Part shown: positions 1 through 6,147 of the stretch, one piece after another
Position numbering within the stretch: position 1 is the first letter of the stretch
How the letters are laid out: each line of letters starts with the position of its first letter
Assembly (NCBI GenBank): GCA_023451415.1
Contig: JAEXZK010000143.1
Location: 1 to 6,291 of the forward strand
Source of the DNA: Bacillota bacterium
GTDB lineage: Bacteria; Bacillota; Clostridia; Oscillospirales; Ruminococcaceae
Length of the DNA: 6,291 nucleotides
Reading direction: 5' to 3'
Made by a program: the position numbers and the translations under genes
Notes under the pieces: generated by a model
Database searches by the model: none
The model's input: only the letters and a program-made list of their open reading frames with translations
Told to the model about the DNA's origin: nothing

Positions 1-7
1 GGCTTAA

Positions 8-13
8 AGGAGG
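8..13 (+). promoter_or_regulatory. Ribosome binding site deciding the peptidase start
   Basis: A perfect AGGAGG lies here. The first in-frame TTG (16) is only 2 nt downstream, too close for normal initiation. The second in-frame TTG (22) is 8 nt downstream, which is ideal spacing. The start is therefore placed at 22. There is no ATG nearby in this frame. The gene's promoter lies outside the window. Confidence 0.8.
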
Positions 14-21
14 AATTGCAG

Positions 22-2025
22 TTGGAAAAGATCGTATTGGATGATTTTCTCAAGTTCAACGCCATTTCTGCCCTGGCCTGGGCCCCCGGCGGCAGCAAAG
101 CGGCCTTTTTGGTCCATAAGGCCAATGAGGACAAGAACGGCTATGACTCCAACCTGTGGCTTTATACGGCGGGGGACGGCTCCCTGCGGCAGCTGACCTC
201 GGCCGGGGATGTCAGGTCCTTCGTCTGGGATGGGCCCGACTCTATCACCTTTCCCGCCCTGCGGGACAGCGCCGACAAGGCCCTGCGGGACAAGGGAGAG
301 GATCACACCGCCTTTTATACCCTGCCCCTGGACGGCGGCAGCGCGCAGCGCAGCTTTGCCGTGCCGCTGAACGCCTCCGCCATCGGCAAGCTGGACGACC
401 ATGTCTACGTCCTCCAGGCCCGGCTGGACCTGCCCAAGGCCGACCGCCTGCGGAACCTCACCGGGGAGGCCCGGGAGGCGGAGCTGGAGGCCATCCGGGA
501 TGAGCGTTCCCGCTTTGTGGTCTTTGATGAGTATCCCTTCTGGTTCAATGCCGTGGGGGTGACCAACAAGACCCGCCTGGGCCTCTGGCTCTACAACAGC
601 GCCAGCGGCGCGCTGACCCAGATCACCACCCGGCTCTTTGACGTGGAGGCCGCCAGGGTATGCCCCGAGGCGGGCAAGGTAGTTTATCACGGCCGGGAAT
701 TTGAAACCATCAGCAACTTCCGCACCGGCATTTGGGTTTACGATTACGCCACCGGCAAAACCCAGTGCGCCGTGTCCGAGGGGATCTACCGGATGCGTCA
801 GGTGGACTGGATGGACGGCAAGGTGGTCTTTGCGGGCACTGATATGGGCGAGTATAATTACAGCCAGACCCCTGCTCTCTGGACGGTGGACCCCAATACC
901 CAGGTGGTGGAGCGCCTCTGTCCCGAGTCCATGTCCATTGGCAACCCTGTGGGCTCCGACGTCCGCTACGGCGGCGGATGCTGCTTCAAGGCAGACGGCG
1001 GCAAGCTCTATCTCATCTCCGGCATTGACGACGCCTCCCGTCTTATCTCGGTGGATAAGTCCGGCGTCATCACCCCTCTTGTGGAAAAGGCCGGCTCGGT
1101 GGACCTCTTTGATGTCCAGGATGGGAACATCCTTTTTGCGGCCATGCACGACATGCGTCTTCAGGAGCTTTACAGATGTGCCGGCCAGGGCTGGGAAAGA
1201 GTCTCCTCCTTTAACGAGGACTTTTACCGGACCCACAGCGTGGTCCACCCCGAGGAGCTTCGTTTCACCGATCCCGACGGCTTCGAGATCCACGGCTTTG
1301 TCCTCAAGCCCGTGGGCTTTGACCCTGCCAAAACCTATCCCGCCATCCTGGACATCCACGGCGGGCCCCGCCTCTCCTATGGCGCGGTCTATTACCATGA
1401 GATGCAGGCCTGGGCCAACAAGGGATATTTTGTTTTCTTTGCCAATCCCCGGGGAAGCGATTCCCGCGGCGACGAATTTGCCTTTATCCGGGGCAAATAC
1501 GGCACCGTGGAGTATCAGAACCTGATGGACTTCACCGATCAGGTCCTGGCGGCCTATCCTCAGATCGATAAGACCCGGCTGGGCGTGGCGGGCGGCTCCT
1601 ACGGCGGCTTTATGACCAACTGGATCATCGGGCACACCGACCGGTTTGCCGCGGCGGCCTCCCAGCGCTCCATCTCCAACTTCGTCTCCATGGAGGGCAC
1701 CAGCGACTGCGGCCGCACCTTCGTGGACGGCCACCTGGGCACCTCCACCAGCGCGGATATGCTGAAGGTCTGGGCGCAGTCCCCTTTGAGCGCCGCCCAC
1801 AACTGCACCACCCCCACCCTCTTTATCCACGCCGAGGAGGACTACCGGTGCTGGAAGGTGGAAGGCCTCCAGATGTTCAACGCCATCCGCGAGAAGGGCG
1901 TTGACGCCCGCTTCTGCCTCTTCAAGGGGGAGAACCACGAGCTCTCCCGGGCGGGCAAGCCCAAGAACCGCCGCAAGCGTCTCCAGGAGATCACCGGCTG
2001 GATGGATAAGTATCTGAAACCGTAA
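22..2025 (+). CDS. S9 family serine peptidase (prolyl oligopeptidase / acylaminoacyl-peptidase type)
   Basis: Predicted cytoplasmic serine peptidase of 667 aa (from TTG 22) that would cleave short peptides or acylated N-terminal residues, a role in peptide turnover. No signal peptide or membrane segment is seen. The N-terminal ~390 residues have the repetitive beta-strand character of the S9 propeller, for example 'SALAWAPGG' near the start. The C-terminal ~260 residues are the alpha/beta-hydrolase domain. In numbering from TTG 22, the HGGP oxyanion-type motif is at 446-449. The nucleophile elbow GGSYGG has Ser526, the acid is Asp607 in HAEEDYR, and His639 lies in GENHELSR, so the catalytic triad is complete. 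Length is normal for the S9C-like group (about 640-690 aa). It ends just before a strong terminator and the neighbouring lipase converges on it, so it is the last gene of its transcription unit. Exact substrate preference cannot be read from sequence. No frameshift or missing key residue is seen. Confidence 0.95.
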   Translation: MEKIVLDDFLKFNAISALAWAPGGSKAAFLVHKANEDKNGYDSNLWLYTAGDGSLRQLTSAGDVRSFVWDGPDSITFPALRDSADKALRDKGEDHTAFYTLPLDGGSAQRSFAVPLNASAIGKLDDHVYVLQARLDLPKADRLRNLTGEAREAELEAIRDERSRFVVFDEYPFWFNAVGVTNKTRLGLWLYNSASGALTQITTRLFDVEAARVCPEAGKVVYHGREFETISNFRTGIWVYDYATGKTQCAVSEGIYRMRQVDWMDGKVVFAGTDMGEYNYSQTPALWTVDPNTQVVERLCPESMSIGNPVGSDVRYGGGCCFKADGGKLYLISGIDDASRLISVDKSGVITPLVEKAGSVDLFDVQDGNILFAAMHDMRLQELYRCAGQGWERVSSFNEDFYRTHSVVHPEELRFTDPDGFEIHGFVLKPVGFDPAKTYPAILDIHGGPRLSYGAVYYHEMQAWANKGYFVFFANPRGSDSRGDEFAFIRGKYGTVEYQNLMDFTDQVLAAYPQIDKTRLGVAGGSYGGFMTNWIIGHTDRFAAAASQRSISNFVSMEGTSDCGRTFVDGHLGTSTSADMLKVWAQSPLSAAHNCTTPTLFIHAEEDYRCWKVEGLQMFNAIREKGVDARFCLFKGENHELSRAGKPKNRRKRLQEITGWMDKYLKP

Positions 2026-2033
2026 AAATTTAT

Positions 2034-2080
2034 AGGAGGCCTCTGATTCGCCAATGCGGATCAGAGGCCTCTTCCTTATT
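2034..2080. terminator. Bidirectional intrinsic terminator between convergent genes
   Basis: An 18-bp near-perfect inverted repeat pairs 2034-2051 with 2056-2073 around a 4-nt loop (CAAT). The core GAGGCCTCTGAT is perfectly matched, with G-T wobbles at 2035/2072 and 2048/2059. On the plus strand it is followed by an interrupted T-rich tail (TTCCTTATT), 8 nt after the peptidase stop. On the minus strand it is followed by ATAAATTTTT, about 75 nt after the lipase stop. It can therefore end transcription from both sides. The minus-strand tail is the better T-tract. Confidence 0.85.
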
Positions 2081-2146
2081 GAGCGATTTCTTTGCAAGCT
2101 TGCAGGGCACCTTCCAATGCCTGATCCATAAGGGATGTTTCCCGGC

Positions 2147-3577
2147 CTAAAACCCTTTTTCCTTAAGGCCGGCGACGATGCCAATGTAAGCTTCCGTTAC
2201 GTCGAAGCCTTTGTAGTCCTCCCGCTGGAGGTCAATGATATCCCCATGGGCGATGCCCCGGCGGTATTTGTTGGCGAATACGCCCTGGAAATCCCCCCAT
2301 TTGGCCGACTCCACACAGACCAGCCCGTCGTTGGGCTGGCCGCCGGAAGCCCTCTTCAGGATGGCGTAGGGGATACCCAGGATCCAGTTGCTGAACATAT
2401 TTTTCATTACGCTGGTATAGCTCTGGTAGTAGACCCTGGGATCGTCGGGGACATCCTGATTGAAGGCTGCGGCATAGGCCGGGGAAAGCTGTCGGGCCGC
2501 GGCGCCGCTGTCGGGGTTTTTATCCCCCACCTTACGGAAAGCGGTGTTGATCATGGATGTGATCCTGTCATAGGCCCACCGGGGCAGCCGGTCGATAACA
2601 TAGAGCAGCTGAGACCCCCGGTGGGGGGTGGATATGGTGGTGAGGGAGGCCACCTTGTCCCCCATCCCCAGAACTGTGATGAGATAGCGGGAATCCAAAC
2701 CGCCTTTGGAGTGGGCGATGATATTCACTTTGCCGCAGCTTTGCTCCTCCAGCACCTCCTGGATTTTTTCCCGGATGGCTTGGGCGTTTTCTTCAATGCT
2801 GCCCCAAGCCTCCTGATGGCCATAGTAGACCACTGCACCGTTGCGCTGGAGGGCCCGGGGGATCCTCCCCCAATAGTTGAAGTACCGCAGGTCGCGGAAG
2901 CCCACCCCGTGGACCATGATCAGGGGATATCGCGTGGCACAGGCCATGGATTCTGCTCGCTGGGCCTGAGCCGCCACCTTGTAGCACTCATGGTCATACT
3001 CATCCCTGGCCGCCCGGCAGAGATAGCGCATCAGGAAGATGTTAACCAATGGGATCCAAAAATTAAGAAAGACCAGCAGCCTGCGCAGGAGCCCCAAACG
3101 GCGGCAGGTGCATAGGACACAGACAGAGCCCAGCAGGATCATGGAACCCACCAGAACGGCAGTGACAATGCCGTCCGCGACGGCCCATCCGGCAAAGGAA
3201 GCGCAGATCTCCGGAGCCGCAAGAAGCACCAGAAGATACAGGATGCTCTGAAGCACCAGGGCCCACATTCCTGCCCGGAGGACAGCCCGGCCGCTCCAGA
3301 GAATTTTGATCCGGGGATTTTCGCAGTCATACCGGCGCACCGGAAAAAGCATCACCCGCACATAGGCATAGAAAAGGCCTCCAAAGGTGAGCAGCGCGGC
3401 CAGCACCTTTAGGGGCAGCGCCTCCCGGCTGGAAAAAATCAGCACGCCCCAGGCTGTCACATGGGGCCCCGCCAGCAGCAGAGGGCCCAGCAGCCACCAT
3501 CTGGTCAGGTCCAGGCGCCTGGCGGCGTCCAGCAGAGCCAAAAGCATCAGCGCCGCTCCGCACAGCAAACCGATCAT
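2147..3577 (-). CDS. Membrane-anchored lipase/esterase (alpha/beta hydrolase, triacylglycerol-lipase-like)
   Basis: Predicted lipid-ester hydrolase of 476 aa, fused to an N-terminal membrane domain. In numbering from ATG 3577, about six hydrophobic segments span residues ~1-19, 28-49, 54-78, 97-122, 126-157 and 163-186. The catalytic domain begins near residue 217 with YPLIMVHGVGFRD, which holds the HG oxyanion motif. The nucleophile is Ser290 in IIAHSKGGLDSR, a GxSxG variant with Ala in first position, as in clostridial and Bacillus-type lipases. The likely acid is Asp417 in PNDGLV and the likely base is His444 in GIAHGDIID, so the triad looks complete. The protein ends in LKEKGF, a usual end for this family. 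The open frame extends upstream to a GTG at 3622, but the -10 promoter element lies inside that extension. ATG 3583 directly abuts the SD-like G-run, so ATG 3577 is preferred. The gene is monocistronic as far as visible, and divergent from the tryptophan operon. Which side of the membrane the catalytic domain faces, and its lipid substrate, are unknown. Confidence 0.9.
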   Translation of the reverse strand: MIGLLCGAALMLLALLDAARRLDLTRWWLLGPLLLAGPHVTAWGVLIFSSREALPLKVLAALLTFGGLFYAYVRVMLFPVRRYDCENPRIKILWSGRAVLRAGMWALVLQSILYLLVLLAAPEICASFAGWAVADGIVTAVLVGSMILLGSVCVLCTCRRLGLLRRLLVFLNFWIPLVNIFLMRYLCRAARDEYDHECYKVAAQAQRAESMACATRYPLIMVHGVGFRDLRYFNYWGRIPRALQRNGAVVYYGHQEAWGSIEENAQAIREKIQEVLEEQSCGKVNIIAHSKGGLDSRYLITVLGMGDKVASLTTISTPHRGSQLLYVIDRLPRWAYDRITSMINTAFRKVGDKNPDSGAAARQLSPAYAAAFNQDVPDDPRVYYQSYTSVMKNMFSNWILGIPYAILKRASGGQPNDGLVCVESAKWGDFQGVFANKYRRGIAHGDIIDLQREDYKGFDVTEAYIGIVAGLKEKGF

Positions 3578-3583
3578 ATCCAT

Positions 3584-3590
3584 CCCCCCT
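3584..3590 (-). promoter_or_regulatory. Shine-Dalgarno-like site of the lipase gene
   Basis: On the minus strand this reads AGGGGGG, one change from AGGAGG. It ends 6 nt before ATG 3577 and 0 nt before ATG 3583, which favours 3577 as the start. Confidence 0.55.
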
Positions 3591-3604
3591 GTCAGTCTTG
3601 TTTC

Positions 3605-3632
3605 ATTATAGCATGTTGCCACTGATATACAA
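3605..3632 (-). promoter_or_regulatory. Extended -10 promoter of the lipase gene
   Basis: On the minus strand a perfect TATAAT (plus-strand 3605-3610) is preceded by TGC, giving an extended -10 element (TGnTATAAT). A weak -35 (TTGTAT, plus 3627-3632) lies 16 nt upstream. Transcription would begin near 3598, giving a leader of about 20 nt before ATG 3577. This promoter excludes the GTG at 3622 as start codon. Confidence 0.75.
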
Positions 3633-3766
3633 GAAGCGCAACGCCTGGCGGCGGCCCCAAAATGCCGGCGTTCTACCCTTCCCCGTCCAGGAACAGCTCC
3701 GCCCTCGCTGCCCTTTGCGTACCCGCAAGGCAGAAAAAATCTGGAGAAAAAATTTTGACTTGGGGG
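3633..3766. other. Divergent intergenic spacer with one imperfect hairpin
   Basis: This is the spacer between the divergent lipase and tryptophan-operon promoters. No convincing gene is seen. An imperfect hairpin pairs CTGCC (3708-3712) and TTGCG (3715-3719) with CGCAAGGCAG (3724-3733), with a 2-nt bulge and a 4-nt loop. No T-tract follows it on either strand, so it is not a normal terminator. An A-rich stretch (3734-3754) precedes the -35 element and may act as an UP-like element; this is inference. Confidence 0.4.
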
Positions 3767-3795
3767 TTGACAGCGGCCCCAGGATGTGGTTTAAT
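3767..3795 (+). promoter_or_regulatory. Sigma-A-type promoter of the T-box / tryptophan transporter operon
   Basis: A perfect -35 TTGACA (3767-3772) is followed after exactly 17 nt by -10 TTTAAT (3790-3795), five of six matches to consensus. The expected transcription start is about 3802-3804, immediately before the T-box stem I. A second TTGACT at 3755-3760 is less well placed. Confidence 0.85.
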
Positions 3796-4005
3796 ATGCT
3801 AAACCGATGATGCGGAGATAACACCACAAACCGAGCGTACAGAGAGCCGGCGATGCTGAGAGTCCGGCGGCCAGCGGGGTGGGCAAATGGACCGCAGAGG
3901 GCGGGGCGGAAAGGCGCAGGCCGAGTATACCCTGACGGAAGGCATCCGTTACCAGGGCCGGGGATGTGTTGGCATTCCGCAGAGGGGTCGCTTCACGGCG
4001 GCAAT

Positions 4006-4040
4006 CAAGGTGGCACCGCAGATGTTTGCATCTGTCCTTG
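4006..4040 (+). promoter_or_regulatory. T-box antiterminator
   Basis: Helix A1 pairs CAAGG (4006-4010) with CCTTG (4036-4040). The 7-nt bulge TGGCACC (4011-4017) is where the tRNA NCCA end binds. Helix A2 pairs GCAGATG (4018-4024) with CATCTGT (4029-4035, one wobble), closing a 4-nt loop. Its 3' half is also the 5' half of the terminator, so the two structures exclude each other. Confidence 0.9.
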
Positions 4041-4070
4041 TTTTTAGGCAAGGATGGGTGCTTTTTTGTT
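4028..4070 (+). terminator. T-box attenuator terminator
   Basis: A 13-bp hairpin pairs 4028-4040 (GCATCTGTCCTTG) with 4049-4061 (CAAGGATGGGTGC) around an 8-nt loop, including three G-U wobbles. It is followed by TTTTTTGTTT. It forms when the antiterminator is not stabilised by uncharged tRNA and stops transcription about 90 nt before the first gene. Confidence 0.93.
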
Positions 4071-4158
4071 TGTCCCGGAGCCCCGGCCCTCGTCAAAACG
4101 ACCATATCACGCCACTCCAACAGGCGGCGCAAACTCAAAATTGGAGAGGAAATGTATT

Positions 4159-5157
4159 ATGAAAAAGCTGTTTGCACTGATGATGTCCCTGATGATGATC
4201 CTTGCCGCCGGCTGCGGCGCCGCCCCCGCTTCTTCCGCCGCCCCGGCCCCGGAGAGCTCTTCTTCCCAGTCCTCCCAGGACGTCTCCGCCAGCCAGGCTG
4301 CCGGGGAAAAGATCAAGATCGGCCTGGTACAGTTTATGGAGCACACTTCCCTGGACCAGATCCGGGAGGCCTGCCTGGCCCAGCTGGAAGCCAGGGGCTA
4401 CGACTCCTCCAAGGTGGAAATCGACTACCAAAACGGCTCCGGCGACCGCTCCAACCTCACCTCCATCTCACAAAAATTTGTGGGGGACGGCTGTGACCTG
4501 ATCATCGCCATCGCCACCCCCGCCGCTCAGGCAGCCGCCGCCGTCACCTCCGACATCCCCATTGTCTTTGCCGCCGTCACCGACCCTGTGGGCGCCGGGC
4601 TGGTGTCCGATCCCGCCAAGCCCGACCGCAACCTCACCGGCACCTCCGACGCCATCCCCGTGGACGCCATCTTCCAGCTGGCTGCCCGGATGACCCCCGA
4701 CGCCAAGACCTTTGGCTTCCTCTATAACAGCGGGGAGGACAATTCCCTTTCGGTGATCCAGGAGGCCAAGGCCTACTGCGACCAGAACGGCATCTCCTAC
4801 ACCGAGGCCACCGTTACCAATACCAGCGAGGTCCAGCAGTCCGCCCTCCAGCTCCTCAGCAAGGCCGACGCCATTTACGTCCCCATTGACAACACCGTCG
4901 CCTCCGCCATGGCCACCCTGGGCAGCCTCTGTGTGGAGAGCAAAAAGCCCTGCTACGTCTCCGCCGACTCCATGGTGCTGGACGGCGGGCTCGCCTCAGT
5001 GGGCGTCAACTACGACGACCTGGGCAGCCAGACCGGCGATATGGCGGCGGATATCCTGGAAGGAGCCGCTGTCTCCGACGTCCCCGTGTGCACCCTGGAG
5101 CAGTTTAATGAGGTCGTCAACGATGAAGTGGCCGCCGCTCTGGGCATCCAGAAGTAA
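4159..5157 (+). CDS. trpX: Tryptophan ABC transporter substrate-binding lipoprotein (TrpX-like)
   Basis: Extracellular substrate-binding protein of 332 aa, lipid-anchored to the outer face of the membrane, that would deliver substrate to the permease encoded next. Residues 1-18 are a signal peptide (MKK plus a Met/Leu-rich core). The lipobox LAAGC places the lipidated Cys at 19. A low-complexity Ala/Ser/Pro/Gln linker follows (~20-50). From residue 51 (KIKIGLVQFMEH) the sequence has the ABC_sub_bind (PF04392-type) periplasmic-binding fold. Recognisable motifs are IAIATPAAQAA (116-126), VTDPVGAGLV (140-149) and NLTGTSD (158-164), with a second lobe around FGFLYNSGEDNS. ATG 4159 is chosen because GGAGAGG (4143-4149) lies 9 nt upstream and a signal peptide follows directly. 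The frame stays open further upstream only through the T-box terminator. Family members bind diverse small molecules; tryptophan is inferred from the Trp T-box upstream and the match in layout to TrpXYZ operons. The binding-site residues were not checked. Confidence 0.9.
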   Translation: MKKLFALMMSLMMILAAGCGAAPASSAAPAPESSSSQSSQDVSASQAAGEKIKIGLVQFMEHTSLDQIREACLAQLEARGYDSSKVEIDYQNGSGDRSNLTSISQKFVGDGCDLIIAIATPAAQAAAAVTSDIPIVFAAVTDPVGAGLVSDPAKPDRNLTGTSDAIPVDAIFQLAARMTPDAKTFGFLYNSGEDNSLSVIQEAKAYCDQNGISYTEATVTNTSEVQQSALQLLSKADAIYVPIDNTVASAMATLGSLCVESKKPCYVSADSMVLDGGLASVGVNYDDLGSQTGDMAADILEGAAVSDVPVCTLEQFNEVVNDEVAAALGIQK

Positions 5158-5196
5158 ACCGTCTTTCATCCACTAATTTTTTCGGGAGGTCCTGTC

Positions 5197-6147
5197 ATGG
5201 ATTCCGCACTTGCAATTATCGTCACCGGCGCTGTGGAGCTGGGGCTCATCTATTCCCTGATGGCCCTGGGGCTTTTCACCTCCTACCGCATTCTGGGCCT
5301 GGCCGACCTGACGGTGGACGGCAGCTTCACCACCGGCTGCGCCGTCTCCGGCGTTTTTACGGCGGCGGGCCGCCCCCTTCTGGGGCTCCTGCTGGCCATC
5401 CCCGCCGGGGCTCTGGCCGGGCTGATCACTTCCCTCCTCCAGACCAAGCTGAGGGTCCAGTCCATCCTGGCGGGCATCCTGACCATGACCTTCCTCTACT
5501 CCGTCAACCTGCGGATCATGGGCGGGAAGCCCAACATAGCCCTGCTGGGCAAAGCCACCGTCTTTTCCTCCTCCGCCGCCCTCCTGCCGGAAGGCCTGGC
5601 GCGGTTTGCCAAATACCCGGTGATCCTCCTTATTGTGGCCTTGGCCTGCGCCCTTCTCTTTGTCTTCCTGAGGACCCAGACCGGGCTGGCGGTGCGGGCC
5701 ACCGGGGACAATGTGGATATGGTCCGCTCCTCCTCCATCAACCCCGACCTCACCAATGCCATCGGCCTCTGCATCGCCAACGCCCTGGTGGCCCTGTCCG
5801 GCGGGGTGCTGGCCCAGTACCAGCAGTTTGCCGACATCGGCCTGGGCACTGGCATGGTGGTCATCGGGCTTGCCTCCCTCATCATCGGCGAGGTGCTGGT
5901 GGGGCGGCGTTCCATGGGCCGGCACATTCTGGCCGTTGTGGCCGGGTCCATCGCCTACCGCCTGGTCATCGCCCTGGCCCTCCAGTCCACCTCCGCCGCC
6001 TCGGACCTCAAGGCCATCTCGGCCATCATCGTGGCCATTGCCATCTCGGCTCCGGCGGTCAAGGATTTGTGGGGCACCTGGCGTCTCCGCCGCGCAGGGG
6101 CGCTCCAGGACCGGCAGGATGGGAAGGAGGCGGTGAACCATGCTTGA
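5197..6147 (+). CDS. trpY: Tryptophan ABC transporter permease (TrpY-like, BPD_transp_2 family)
   Basis: Integral membrane subunit of 316 aa forming the translocation channel, probably as a homodimer since no second permease gene intervenes before the ATPase. Hydrophobic segments lie roughly at residues 5-29, 40-57, 60-82, 88-107, 141-158, 185-207, 215-235, 243-262 and 270-287. The motif [11 protein letters not shown] (34-44) and the cytoplasmic-loop-like [10 protein letters not shown] (163-172), probably contacting the ATPase, are typical of the permeases that pair with PF04392-type binding proteins. This family is related to the branched-chain amino-acid permeases. The start ATG has GGGAGG 7 nt upstream and follows trpX by 39 nt, with no terminator between. 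The last 8 bases overlap the ATPase gene. The charged tail (~295-316) is probably cytoplasmic. Tryptophan specificity is inherited from the operon context. Confidence 0.92.
   Translation: MDSALAIIVTGAVELGLIYSLMALGLFTSYRILGLADLTVDGSFTTGCAVSGVFTAAGRPLLGLLLAIPAGALAGLITSLLQTKLRVQSILAGILTMTFLYSVNLRIMGGKPNIALLGKATVFSSSAALLPEGLARFAKYPVILLIVALACALLFVFLRTQTGLAVRATGDNVDMVRSSSINPDLTNAIGLCIANALVALSGGVLAQYQQFADIGLGTGMVVIGLASLIIGEVLVGRRSMGRHILAVVAGSIAYRLVIALALQSTSAASDLKAISAIIVAIAISAPAVKDLWGTWRLRRAGALQDRQDGKEAVNHA

Larger units (their letters stand above)
3803..4070 (+). promoter_or_regulatory. T-box riboswitch, tryptophan specificity
   Basis: A tRNA-sensing transcription-attenuation leader. Stem I base pairs TGCGG (3811-3815) with CCGCA (3892-3896). 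Above it is an internal loop with AGATA on the 5' side and AAATGGA on the 3' side. The specifier codon is TGG (3888-3890), followed by the usual purine, and TGG is tryptophan's only codon. The stem continues as CCAC (3824-3827) with GTGG (3879-3882). The distal part has AGAGAG, helix GCCGG/CCGGC (3846-3850 with 3864-3868) and the conserved-type loop GATGCTGAGAG. A middle hairpin pairs CCCTG and ACGGA (3930-3939) with TCCGT (3945-3949) and CAGGG (3953-3957). The T-box sequence AAGGTGGCACCGCA is at 4007-4020. Its variable base is C4014, which would pair with discriminator G73, as in bacterial tRNA-Trp. Uncharged tRNA-Trp should allow readthrough into the ABC transporter genes. Specificity is deduced from the pairing pattern and not tested. 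Confidence 0.93.

Noticed and set aside
2054..2131. 25-codon plus-strand frame preceded by TATAGGAGG after the peptidase stop
   Set aside because: The SD-like bases are part of the terminator stem, the spacing to ATG is 14 nt, and the start codon lies in the hairpin loop region.
4..2184. 726-codon open frame on the minus strand opposite the peptidase gene
   Set aside because: It is a GC-driven antisense shadow: composition is Gly/Val/Ala/His-rich without domain motifs, while the plus strand has a complete catalytic triad and a good ribosome binding site.
2135..3115. 326-codon open frame on the plus strand opposite the lipase
   Set aside because: Shadow of the lipase gene; no ribosome binding site or domain motif, and it crosses the lipase catalytic domain.
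3708..3740. Possible terminator ahead of the Trp operon
   Set aside because: The stem is followed by an A-run, not a T-run, on the plus strand, and by no T-run on the minus strand.
4054..4158. 35-codon N-terminal extension of the substrate-binding protein
   Set aside because: It would begin inside the T-box terminator stem and would bury the signal peptide; ATG 4159 has its own Shine-Dalgarno site.
3853..4162. Small plus-strand open frames across the leader (64 to 91 codons)
   Set aside because: They overlap the T-box structure, whose base pairing fully explains the sequence; none has a convincing ribosome binding site.
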